Positions 6,707-13,788 of a stretch of DNA of 13,808 nucleotides are shown piece after piece. This DNA comes from Spirochaetaceae bacterium (GTDB lineage: Bacteria > Spirochaetota > Spirochaetia > Treponematales > Breznakiellaceae), in assembly GCA_031256815.1 (NCBI GenBank), contig JAIRPU010000003.1, forward strand, positions 1 through 13,808, given 5' to 3'. The notes below the pieces were generated by a model. It ran no database searches, was not told where the DNA came from, and was given only the letters and a program-made list of their open reading frames with translations. A program made the position numbers and the translations under genes. The stretch's first letter is position 1, and each line of letters begins with the position of its first letter.

Positions 6707-8310
6707 TAAACAAGCCCCAGTTCCTTGAATACTTTTTTATACATTTCAAATTTATCCGAGCGCGCAAATTCTTCGATTTTTTCTTCGGGCAATGCCTCTA
6801 AAAGTTGGTCCATATAAGCCAGCACCGTTCGAATTTCATTTTTAAATTTTTCATCGACCGGGGCCGGCTCATCTAAAGGGGGGCTTTGCGCTCCTTTTTG
6901 TTCCGATTTAGGAAGCGGAACTTCAATTTGTTCCTCCAGCATTGGAATTTCTTCGGACAAAGGCGCTTCAGGAATTTGTTCCTCCGCCAATTCAATTCCG
7001 GATTCATCTATTATGCCGGAGCTGTCATTATTTGAAAAATCTGGTTCAGAAATCGTTTCGTTAAAACCGGCGGCTTCCTCCATGAACGGGTCCGCTTCGT
7101 TTTTAAGCATTTGTTCCGCGTCTTCAACATTGTCAAGCAGTTTTAACTCGTCTTCTGTAAGCGAAATGCTTTCGTCTTCTTCATTAAGGCGCGAAAGTTC
7201 ATCGCTTGTAAGCGAAATGCTTTCGTCTGCACTGTCAAGGCTGTTAAACTCTTCATCAGAAGCGGAGACGGTTTCGTCTAAATTATCAAGCGAAAGGTCA
7301 GGCGCGGCAACATCCGCCGGCAGATTAAAACTCTCATCCGGCGTTTCGTGGATTACTTCGGCGTTTTCAAGCACAACGTTCAGCTGTTCGCTTGTAAGCG
7401 CGACAGATTCATCAAAACCTTCGTGTGAGCCGCTTTTTATTTGCGCAATTTCATTTTTTAGCGAATTAATCTCGTTTTTTAAAGAACTAAGCTCGTTTGC
7501 GATTTTAAGCAAAAGCTCGTTATTAACATTTGTGTTTTTAGCGGCCGGTTGAGGTTCGGCTTCTTCGTAAGCGGGCGTTTCGGCATCAAAAACAGCATCC
7601 TGGGCAGGCTCCCCTGTGTCTGCGGCGTTCATTGTTTGCATATCGCCGGAGTTAAAATCGTCAAAAGTTTCGTTGCTTATATCGACAGAAGCCGCTTCGT
7701 CAATTTCGTTGACAGCCGCCTCGTCAATGGCATCAATATCAATGCCGTCTTCAAGCTCTATCTCCTGCCGGCCCTCTTCTTTAAGATTAAAGTCGCCTTC
7801 TTCAAGCGTAAAGTCCTCTGCAACGGGATTTTCTGCTTCAGCGGCCGTTTCCGCCGGAACTTCCATTCCGGCCTCCGGCATAGGCACTGAAAATTCATCT
7901 ATGCTTTCTATGTTTTCTATGCCGGCTTCTTCATTTTGAACGCCAGCCTCAGGATTAAATTCATCCGCGCCGCTTTCTGCGCCTTTAAACTGCGTTTCAA
8001 CCTCGGATTCGGATTGCGCATTAACACTTTCTGTAAAAAAATCGTCAAAATTGGCCGCTTGCGATACGCCGCCCGGCGTTTCTTCTTCTGTTATTACGCC
8101 AAAATCCGGAACAGACATTGGATCGTCAGGCGCGCCGTCATTGGAACTTAAGGAAGCGCCGCTGCTTTGGGTTTCGCCTGTAAAACCATCTGCGCCCACC
8201 GGCTGCAGGTCTTCAGGTTCGCTCTTTACCCAGACACCGTATTCGTCAAGTTCGTCGGGCGAACCGGCTTCGCCACGGTCGTTAAGTATAGACGGCTTGA
8301 TACTTTTCAT
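6706..8310 (-). CDS. Large acidic coiled-coil/repeat protein, function unknown
   Basis: This 534-residue, strongly acidic protein is unlike any family to which I can give a function. It has no signal peptide or membrane helix, so it should be cytoplasmic. Residues 1-260 are low-complexity, rich in Glu/Asp/Ala and probably disordered. Residues about 262-292 form a heptad-like coiled coil (ELSSLKNEINSLKNEIAQIK). Residues 300-395 carry degenerate 17-residue units (DESVALTSEQL, DETVSASDEEF, DESISLTSDEL, DESISLTEDEL). Residues about 486-534 form a compact, apparently conserved helical tail, TVLAYMDQLLEALPEEKIEE to KVFKELGLV. I recall similar repeats and tails in other treponemal hypothetical proteins, but this is unverified. 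The start has AAGGAG at 8320-8315, four bases upstream. It is first in an operon with the MAF-like gene and flhB, so a scaffold or localisation role in flagellar assembly is possible. Confidence 0.8.
   Translation of the reverse strand: MKSIKPSILNDRGEAGSPDELDEYGVWVKSEPEDLQPVGADGFTGETQSSGASLSSNDGAPDDPMSVPDFGVITEEETPGGVSQAANFDDFFTESVNAQSESEVETQFKGAESGADEFNPEAGVQNEEAGIENIESIDEFSVPMPEAGMEVPAETAAEAENPVAEDFTLEEGDFNLKEEGRQEIELEDGIDIDAIDEAAVNEIDEAASVDISNETFDDFNSGDMQTMNAADTGEPAQDAVFDAETPAYEEAEPQPAAKNTNVNNELLLKIANELSSLKNEINSLKNEIAQIKSGSHEGFDESVALTSEQLNVVLENAEVIHETPDESFNLPADVAAPDLSLDNLDETVSASDEEFNSLDSADESISLTSDELSRLNEEDESISLTEDELKLLDNVEDAEQMLKNEADPFMEEAAGFNETISEPDFSNNDSSGIIDESGIELAEEQIPEAPLSEEIPMLEEQIEVPLPKSEQKGAQSPPLDEPAPVDEKFKNEIRTVLAYMDQLLEALPEEKIEEFARSDKFEMYKKVFKELGLV
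7156..7228 (-). repeat. Pair of exact 22-bp direct repeats, 51 bp apart, inside the acidic-protein gene
   Basis: Positions 7156-7177 and 7207-7228 are identical over 22 bp, spaced by exactly 17 codons. They encode the DESISLT portion of two neighbouring protein repeats. A third, diverged copy starts near 7393 (shared TGTAAGCG). The identity at DNA level suggests recent unit duplication or gene conversion. Confidence 0.8.
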
Positions 8311-8337
8311 TCTGCTCCTTAAATATCGGTAAAATCT

Positions 8338-8362
8338 ATCATAACGTTTACCCCATAGTCAA
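8338..8362 (-). promoter_or_regulatory. Candidate promoter of the acidic-protein/MAF/flhB operon
   Basis: On the minus strand, TATGAT (8343-8338, 5/6 of the -10 consensus) lies about 21 bases before the AAGGAG ribosome-binding site and ATG 8310 region. TTGACT (8362-8357) is a good -35 by sequence, but the spacer is only 13 bp, shorter than sigma-70 normally allows. Either the -10 is right and the -35 is weak, or the pair is fortuitous. No clear flagellar sigma-28 motif was seen. Confidence 0.35.
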
Positions 8363-8390
8363 GTGCCTGGAAAGAAATAAACGCATCCTC

Positions 8391-8420
8391 TTGACGTATA
8401 GCATGGATTAAGAGTAGTGT
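8391..8420 (+). promoter_or_regulatory. Weak candidate promoter of the HtrA gene
   Basis: TTGACG (8391-8396) is a strong -35 by sequence. With an 18-bp spacer the -10 would be TAGTGT (8415-8420), matching only 3/6. Transcription would then begin only a few bases before ATG 8430, giving an almost leaderless message. That fits the absence of a Shine-Dalgarno in front of this ATG. The divergent gene starts at 8310, so both promoters share 119 bp. Confidence 0.3.
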
Positions 8421-8429
8421 TTTAACGAT

Positions 8430-9689
8430 ATGGCTAATGCGCAGAGCTATTACAGTGGAACGCGGCTTTTGTTTTTTGTGGTTCTTGCCCTTTTTACAGG
8501 AGGCGCGCTTGCTTTGACCGGCGTTGCCGTTGGCCGCCGGATTGTTTCCGCAAATGGCGTTGAGGCAATGCCCGATAACACGGATATTAGCGAGCCTGCG
8601 TCCCCGGCAAAAACCGCGCCCGGCACCGCGCCTTTTTCTGCGCAGCAGGGTTTAAGGCTTGACGCCGCGGAACTTGTGCCATACTCACAGGATGAACGCA
8701 TAAATATAGCCGTTTATGGCCAATTAAACGATGCGGTTGTCAATATTACAACCGAAACTCAGGCGTTTAACTGGTTTTTGGAACCTGTGCCGCAGTCAGG
8801 CGATTCCGGCTCCGGTTCAATTATTGATACCGAAGGGCATATTCTTACAAATAATCATGTAATTCAAAACGCTACAAAAGTTTATGTAAACCTTGCGGAC
8901 GGCTCCCAGTACGAAGGCTCTGTTGTAGGCAGCGACCCGGAAAACGACCTTGCCGTGTTAAAATTTAACCCGCCTAAAGGCATGGAACTAAAGACGATTC
9001 CCTATGGTGATTCAAACAATCTTAAAGTCGGGCAAAAGGTGCTTGCCATAGGCAACCCTTTTGCGTTTGAGCGCACACTTACCGTTGGCATTGTTTCCGG
9101 ACTTGGCCGCCCCATTCAAACTTCGCGGCGCAATATTATACGCGATATGATTCAGACCGATGCCTCGATAAACCCGGGCAATTCGGGCGGCCCCCTGCTC
9201 GATGTAAACGGCAGGATGATAGGCATTAATACGATGATTTATTCGCCTTCCGGTGGTTCTGTAGGCATAGGTTTTGCTGTGCCTGTTGATACCGCAAAAC
9301 GTGTTGTTGCCGAACTCATAAAATACGGCAAAGTGCGGCGCGGCTGGATAGACGGCGTTTTTGTGCAGATTTTTCCACGGCTTGTGCAATACGCCAAGCT
9401 TCCCGTAGAAAGCGGGCTGCTTGTGTCGCGGACAAAACGCGGCGGCCTTGCCGAAAAAGCTGGGCTGCGGCAGGGCAGCGAAGCGGTGCGCTATGGCGCA
9501 AACACCATTTATCTTGGCGGCGATATTATAACTTCTGTAGATGGCATGAAGACCAGTACGCTTGCCGACCTTTATTCGGCGCTGGAAGATAACAAGCCTG
9601 GCGAAAAAGTTGAAGTTGAAGTACTGCGTTCCGGTAAAACCGTAAAGCTCTCTGTTACATTAAGCGACAGAGAAGATTCAATGGAATAA
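8430..9689 (+). CDS. HtrA/DegQ-like trypsin-type serine protease with one PDZ domain
   Basis: This 419-residue protease/chaperone of the Deg family would degrade or hold misfolded envelope proteins on the periplasmic side. A single N-terminal hydrophobic helix (about 12-35) serves as an uncleaved anchor or signal. A Pro/Ala-rich linker (about 45-75) follows. The protease domain (about 90-295) has the complete catalytic triad: His143 in TNNHVI, Asp173 in ENDLAVL and Ser252 in GNSGGPL. One PDZ domain spans about 305-410 (GLLVSRTKRGGLAEKAGLRQG, then GGDIITSVDG). E. coli DegP has two PDZ domains, so this is closer to the DegS/HtrA2 plan. ATG 8430 lacks a Shine-Dalgarno; no better in-frame start precedes the hydrophobic helix. 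It is a single gene, converging 15 bp away from the CYTH gene. Confidence 0.93.
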   Translation: MANAQSYYSGTRLLFFVVLALFTGGALALTGVAVGRRIVSANGVEAMPDNTDISEPASPAKTAPGTAPFSAQQGLRLDAAELVPYSQDERINIAVYGQLNDAVVNITTETQAFNWFLEPVPQSGDSGSGSIIDTEGHILTNNHVIQNATKVYVNLADGSQYEGSVVGSDPENDLAVLKFNPPKGMELKTIPYGDSNNLKVGQKVLAIGNPFAFERTLTVGIVSGLGRPIQTSRRNIIRDMIQTDASINPGNSGGPLLDVNGRMIGINTMIYSPSGGSVGIGFAVPVDTAKRVVAELIKYGKVRRGWIDGVFVQIFPRLVQYAKLPVESGLLVSRTKRGGLAEKAGLRQGSEAVRYGANTIYLGGDIITSVDGMKTSTLADLYSALEDNKPGEKVEVEVLRSGKTVKLSVTLSDREDSME

Positions 9690-9704
9690 TAAACTGTCCA
9701 TTAA

Positions 9705-10265
9705 TTATTTTCCGGCAAGCAGTTCGCTGTAATATTTTGGCTCGATTTTTTTTTCGCTAATTCCAAGTTTAGCCAGAAATTCAAGCAGCGCGGCGCGTTC
9801 TTTTTTTACGATGGCTTCGCCGGCTGTTTGGCTTATAATTTCAAGCTCTATAAAAAAACCGAGCTTTTCTACAAACGAAAGTTCGGCGTTTATTTTTCCG
9901 GCGCAGAACAGTGAGCCGCGTTTTTGTTTTGTGTAGCCGCGTGCAAATCCAATTTTTCCCAAAAGCAATTCAAATGAAGCTGCTCCGGCGCAAAGTTCGA
10001 ATTCTTCTTCGTAATTTACTTCTATGCCGTTACGGGTTTCTTTTGTTTTATATGTTACTATAACTGTTTCTTTTACGCTTCCTGCTTTTGTTTGCGTTTC
10101 GTTTCTTACGCGCAGGCCGGAAAGCGGCAAAACGCCGTTATTTTTTGCAAACCAATAACAATCATTTTTTATATAATCATGGGCAAATACCGCTTCGCGT
10201 TCCAGCGCCGCTTTTATCGCGTTAACATCATCAACCCATGCTTTTAATTCAATTTCTACAGCCAT
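9705..10265 (-). CDS. CYTH-domain protein (class IV adenylate cyclase CyaB / triphosphatase type)
   Basis: This 186-residue cytosolic protein has the triphosphate-tunnel fold. The diagnostic ExExK is EIELK at 4-8. Further tunnel residues are visible in LRVRNE (51-56), VTYKTKE (70-76), NYEEEFE (84-90), KQKRG (113-117) and LGFFIELEI (135-143), and the end motif is KYYSELL (177-183). The length and the near-terminal YSELL are typical of the CyaB-like subfamily, which in some bacteria makes cAMP from ATP. Related proteins instead hydrolyse thiamine triphosphate or inorganic triphosphate, so the reaction is not certain. The start codon follows the upstream stop by one base (TAAcATG) with no Shine-Dalgarno, so it is translationally coupled to the membrane-protein gene. 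Confidence 0.87.
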   Translation of the reverse strand: MAVEIELKAWVDDVNAIKAALEREAVFAHDYIKNDCYWFAKNNGVLPLSGLRVRNETQTKAGSVKETVIVTYKTKETRNGIEVNYEEEFELCAGAASFELLLGKIGFARGYTKQKRGSLFCAGKINAELSFVEKLGFFIELEIISQTAGEAIVKKERAALLEFLAKLGISEKKIEPKYYSELLAGK

Positions 10266-10266
10266 G

Positions 10267-11544
10267 TTAGTTTTTTAAAATCAGACGCGCAGTTTTTGGC
10301 ACCGAATCCTCAGTCTGCCAGATTCGCTCCGTTTGTCCGCGAAGCAGCGCCGTAATGAATGGATATTTTAAAGGCGCATCGCAAAAATCGGCAGGGCCTG
10401 TTCCTGGTACGACATTTAGTTTTACCTGTTTGTTTTTACGAACAAACGCCAATAAAGCGCGGTTACTTCCTGTATTTTCGTCCTGTAATGTGTCCGCCGT
10501 TATTACTTCAAGCGGGAAAAGAGGGGAGGGCGTTTCGTTTACCGGCTCCAATGGTTTTTCTCTGTGTTCGTTGACCCAGACCAAAACGCTGTTAATAAAA
10601 TTTGTAATTACGCCGCCTTTTGTTTTGTTATAAACTGTATCTGCCTGTCTGGTTTCCAGAAGCGAATATAATTTACTTTCGATAATTACGGCGCTTTCTA
10701 TTCCGTATTTGTTAAATTCTTCGTTATTGCACAATAGAACAAGCGCCGAACCGCCGGCGCCAAAAGCGGCAATGCGTACAGAATCCGGCATATATTTTTT
10801 TATTGCAAATGGAACAATAAATTCAATATCTTTTATTCTTTCTGATTCAAAAAAACGTCCTGCAATATTTGCTTTTTTGTTTTCTGTTCCGCTGATTATA
10901 GACAAAAAACTTTTTCTTAACACGCTAACATGAGGAAAGTCGGTTCTTGCTTCTTCGTTTACAGCCGGAATATCAAAGTCTTTACGCGAAAAACAAAGTA
11001 CCATTCCGCCGTCGCCTGCGAGCGTTTCGCAAAGCGTATCGACTATGGCATTTGAGCCAAGTACAGGCGGAACAACAATCAATAACGGTTTTGACGATGT
11101 TTTAAGGTTTTTGTCGTAAATACGGATATAGTATTTGTTGTTGTTAAGCGGGTCGCTTACATTAACGCTCTGCGTATTTACAAGCGTATCTGTTTGAGTA
11201 ATCGGCAGAAAACGCAAAGCGATAAATTCAACAGCGATAAGCAAAAAAAACATTACAAGAAAGTATAGCGGGCCGCGTTCTGTATCTTCGCTGTAGCTAA
11301 GTTTTGCCATGGAAGCGGAGAGTACATTCGCGTTTAAGATGTTATAAACTGCGGTATAAATTAACAGCGGAATACATTCCGGCCTGAAGCCATAAGCCGG
11401 AAACAGCGCAATTAAGCAGATAAACGCCAGCGGCGGCAGTAATAAAAAGCCTTCTACCTTCCTAAACGCTTTTATATAAGGCTTGCATAAGGGCAGGAAA
11501 AGAAAAATTGCTATAATTAATTCGATTATAAATAAATCCGGCAT
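10267..11544 (-). CDS. Membrane protein with a degenerate alpha/beta-hydrolase-like cytoplasmic or periplasmic domain
   Basis: I do not recognise a named family for this 425-residue protein. Four hydrophobic segments (about 4-21, 33-50, 56-74, 93-112) anchor it in the inner membrane. The rest (about 130-425) has the layout of an alpha/beta hydrolase: PLLIVVPPVLGSNAIVD (153-169) resembles the oxyanion-hole strand, VRIAAFGAGGSALVLL (256-271) the nucleophile elbow, PLEVITADT (344-352) the acid strand and VVPGTGPADF (378-387) the histidine loop. The expected serine of G-x-S-x-G is missing (F-G-A-G-G-S), and the histidine position holds proline, so it may be non-catalytic. The fold call is inference from pattern only. 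It starts 34 bp after SelB and sits one base before the CYTH gene, in one operon. Confidence 0.6.
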   Translation of the reverse strand: MPDLFIIELIIAIFLFLPLCKPYIKAFRKVEGFLLLPPLAFICLIALFPAYGFRPECIPLLIYTAVYNILNANVLSASMAKLSYSEDTERGPLYFLVMFFLLIAVEFIALRFLPITQTDTLVNTQSVNVSDPLNNNKYYIRIYDKNLKTSSKPLLIVVPPVLGSNAIVDTLCETLAGDGGMVLCFSRKDFDIPAVNEEARTDFPHVSVLRKSFLSIISGTENKKANIAGRFFESERIKDIEFIVPFAIKKYMPDSVRIAAFGAGGSALVLLCNNEEFNKYGIESAVIIESKLYSLLETRQADTVYNKTKGGVITNFINSVLVWVNEHREKPLEPVNETPSPLFPLEVITADTLQDENTGSNRALLAFVRKNKQVKLNVVPGTGPADFCDAPLKYPFITALLRGQTERIWQTEDSVPKTARLILKN

Positions 11545-11549
11545 CCAGT

Positions 11550-11576
11550 TTGAGTCTATCTTAAAGCGAAACTCAA
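11550..11576 (-). promoter_or_regulatory. Short inverted repeat in the selB/membrane-protein gap
   Basis: TTGAGT and ACTCAA (11550-11555 and 11571-11576) can pair as a six-base-pair stem with a 15-base loop, just before the ATG at 11544. It fills most of the 34-bp gap. There is no T-run, so it is not a terminator; it could modestly affect translation or RNA processing. The evidence is the inverted repeat alone. Confidence 0.25.
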
Positions 11577-11578
11577 GG

Positions 11579-13540
11579 TCAATGCGCCGTTACAAGAACG
11601 CGCGCATCCCCTTCCCGCCGTGTTAGCTCCTGGCTGTCCAGAAAGTCAAGCATACAGAGGGCTTGTTTTCTGTTTACGCCTATAGCGTCCCGCAGCGCGG
11701 CAACCGTTATATCTTTTTCCATAGAGGAAATCACATCAATAAGTTTATCCCTAAGCTCACGGGAAAATAAAAGTCCGTCTCCAATTGTCCACAGTTCGTC
11801 AAGCTCACGCAGATAAGCCGCCGCCCGTTTTATATCTGTAGCGGAAGCCTTGAGCTTCGCTTCGAGTTCCGCTGGTTTTAAAAGATTAAAACCGCTGGAT
11901 GCAACCTCATGTTTAACGCGCTCAACCAGGGCCATAAATTTGCCGTCAATAGACTGCTTAAAATCTGCCAGACGGTAAGCGGTTTTTCCCTGAACTGTAA
12001 CAGCGGCAATTCCGCTTCTTGCCGGTATCATTGCAAGCAGGTCTTTAAAATCCCCTGCGGAAATAAGCCCTGCCCCGCGCACGTGTTCCAGCGCCGAATA
12101 CAATTTTTCCGCGTCAAGCCCTGCAAGTTCCGGATATTGCGCATGAAACTTTTCCAGCATACCCTTTACCGCGCTTTGCGCAATTTCAAACGCGGCGGCA
12201 GAGATAAAGTTCCTTGACTTGCCAAACTCCAAAACTCCAAATGAATCTGCCGCGCCGGAGAGTTCGTCAAAAACCGCGTTAAAAGAATCCTTGTCCATCT
12301 GAGAGAGTTTAAATAGGCCTGCCGCGCTCAAAACGCCACGGTCGCGGACAAGCGCGGCAAGGAGAGAAACAGGACTGAAGTTTGAGGCGAGTTCTTCAAC
12401 CAGCGCCGCTTTTGCCGCGCGGTCTGTTTTGCCGCGGGCAAGCGAAGCGTTGGGCAGCATAATCCGGCCGCCGCCTATCGTCATAAGAGGGCTGTAAAAC
12501 CGTATTACAAAGCGCTGGCCGGCGCTAACAGCTATTTTGGATTCGCTTAAAATTTGAACGGGGCCTGCGCTTCCAGGAAGATAGCCTTTGTTTTTCTCGC
12601 CGGCGCTCAATCTAAGCAGCGAAATTCTTGCGGCTACATCAACCGTTCCCACATGAAGCCGCACCCGCTGCCAGTGCGCAATCCCCTGCGGCGCGGAGGG
12701 CAGAACTTCAAGAAAGGCGCTTATGCAGCTTGTGGGAACAAAGGCGTCTTTTGCGCAAACCGCGTCCCCTCTTTCCAATTGATCTGCTGAAACAGAGGAC
12801 AGGTTGACCGCCACCCGCTGTCCTGCCTGAACGGAACTGACTTTAGCACCGTGCGTTTGCAGGGAGCGAACCCTGCCCGCCGTGCCTGCGGGCAGTATCT
12901 CCACTTCATCTCCCTCCGAAATACTGCCCTGGCAAGCAGTTCCCGTTACCCCGCTTCCAAAGCCTTTTTTGCTAAAAACCCTGTCAACAGGAAGGAAAAA
13001 TGCCCCAAAGCCCTTTCTTGGCGGTATTGTATCGAGTATATGCCCTATTTCTGTGAGTATGGCGGGAATGCCTTCGCCGGTTAGCGGCGAAACCGGTATT
13101 ATCGCCGCGCCGTCAAGACAGGTTCCATGGATTAGTTCAGAAGTTTCCGCAATGGCCAGTTCAAGGGTTTCGTCATCAACCAGATCCTTTTTGGTTATGG
13201 CAACCAGCCCGCATCGAACTCCAAACAGCGAAAGAATATCAAGGTGTTCACGGGTTTGTGGCATGACCCCTTCCGGCGCTGCTATTACAAGAATTGCTGC
13301 GTCCATTCCCGAAGCGCCTGCCGCCATCTGTCTTATAAAGCGCTCGTGGCCTGGAACATCGACAATGCTTACCGTTTTGCCGTCAGGCAGTTGCAATGGC
13401 GCAAAACCAAGTTCTATGGTTATGCCACGGCGTTTTTCCTCTTCAAGACGGTCGCAATCTACGCCGGTAAGCGCTCTGACAAGCGAAGTTTTACCATGGT
13501 CTATATGACCGGCGGTGCCTAATATAAACGGATACTCCAT
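11579..13540 (-). CDS. selB: Selenocysteine-specific elongation factor SelB
   Basis: SelB is a 653-residue GTPase that carries selenocysteinyl-tRNA to the ribosome at UGA codons marked by a SECIS hairpin. The N-terminal G domain has GHIDHGKT (11-18), RRGITIELGFA (37-47), DVPGHERF (61-68) and TKKD (116-119). GITIELGFA and the short EEEKRRG switch separate SelB from EF-Tu and IF-2. EF-Tu-like beta-barrel domains follow (about 175-365). The C-terminal third (about 390-653) is helical winged-helix repeat sequence that binds SECIS RNA. Length fits bacterial SelB (about 600-650). ATG 13540 has GAGGAGG nine bases upstream and a good promoter at 13591-13620. It leads an operon with two unrelated genes. 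selA, selD and selC are not in the window. Confidence 0.96.
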   Translation of the reverse strand: MEYPFILGTAGHIDHGKTSLVRALTGVDCDRLEEEKRRGITIELGFAPLQLPDGKTVSIVDVPGHERFIRQMAAGASGMDAAILVIAAPEGVMPQTREHLDILSLFGVRCGLVAITKKDLVDDETLELAIAETSELIHGTCLDGAAIIPVSPLTGEGIPAILTEIGHILDTIPPRKGFGAFFLPVDRVFSKKGFGSGVTGTACQGSISEGDEVEILPAGTAGRVRSLQTHGAKVSSVQAGQRVAVNLSSVSADQLERGDAVCAKDAFVPTSCISAFLEVLPSAPQGIAHWQRVRLHVGTVDVAARISLLRLSAGEKNKGYLPGSAGPVQILSESKIAVSAGQRFVIRFYSPLMTIGGGRIMLPNASLARGKTDRAAKAALVEELASNFSPVSLLAALVRDRGVLSAAGLFKLSQMDKDSFNAVFDELSGAADSFGVLEFGKSRNFISAAAFEIAQSAVKGMLEKFHAQYPELAGLDAEKLYSALEHVRGAGLISAGDFKDLLAMIPARSGIAAVTVQGKTAYRLADFKQSIDGKFMALVERVKHEVASSGFNLLKPAELEAKLKASATDIKRAAAYLRELDELWTIGDGLLFSRELRDKLIDVISSMEKDITVAALRDAIGVNRKQALCMLDFLDSQELTRREGDARVLVTAH

Positions 13541-13549
13541 GGTCGCCTG

Positions 13550-13556
13550 CCTCCTC
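13550..13556 (-). promoter_or_regulatory. Strong ribosome-binding site of selB
   Basis: GAGGAGG on the minus strand, nine bases before ATG 13540, is the strongest Shine-Dalgarno in the window and fixes the selB start. Confidence 0.85.
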
Positions 13557-13590
13557 GTTCAGAGCTTCCGCGCAAGTCTTAACCTTATGA

Positions 13591-13620
13591 ATTTTAGTTG
13601 AGCATACAGTTTGTTGTCAA
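13591..13620 (-). promoter_or_regulatory. Sigma-70-type promoter of the selB operon
   Basis: On the minus strand, a perfect TTGACA (13620-13615) and TAAAAT (13596-13591, 5/6 match) are 18 bp apart. Transcription would begin near 13584, giving a leader of about 43 bases that contains the ribosome-binding site. This is the best promoter match in the window. Confidence 0.65.
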
Positions 13621-13681
13621 TAACAGCTATCGAAAATGTATTTTATATGGGCGCATTTTTGCCGGAGGCACGCGCGCGACT

Positions 13682-13715
13682 GCCGGCCGCTTGCTGCCGG
13701 CCGCAAGCGGCCGGC
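13682..13715. repeat. Perfect 13-bp inverted repeat, eight-base loop
   Basis: GCCGGCCGCTTGC (13682-13694) and GCAAGCGGCCGGC (13703-13715) are exact reverse complements around TGCCGGCC. The loop begins a second copy of TGCCGGCCGC (13695-13704 repeats 13681-13690). No T-run follows on either side within the window, so it is not a standard terminator. Confidence 0.9.
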
Positions 13716-13758
13716 GTTGTGTGCCGCGCCGCTTCGCGCTTCGCACGGCGGGACACGG

Positions 13759-13788
13759 CCAGGCGAAACCGCGCGCGGTTTCGCCTGG
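13759..13788. repeat. Perfect 30-bp palindrome
   Basis: CCAGGCGAAACCGCG (13759-13773) is followed directly by its exact reverse complement (13774-13788), with no spacer. Uninterrupted perfect palindromes of this size are uncommon by chance, because they can extrude as cruciforms and be lost at replication. Confidence 0.92.

Noticed and set aside
7013..7552. 179-codon plus-strand open frame opposite the acidic repeat gene
   Set aside because: It is almost all serine and leucine, as expected from the complement of Glu/Asp-rich codons.
9683..9713. A/T-rich imperfect inverted repeat between htrA and the CYTH gene as a terminator
   Set aside because: Pairing needs a bulge and is nearly all A-T; stability would be poor and the T-run is short and interrupted by CC.
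12882..13508. 208-codon plus-strand open frame opposite selB
   Set aside because: It is antisense to the invariant GTPase motifs of SelB and has no recognisable protein character.
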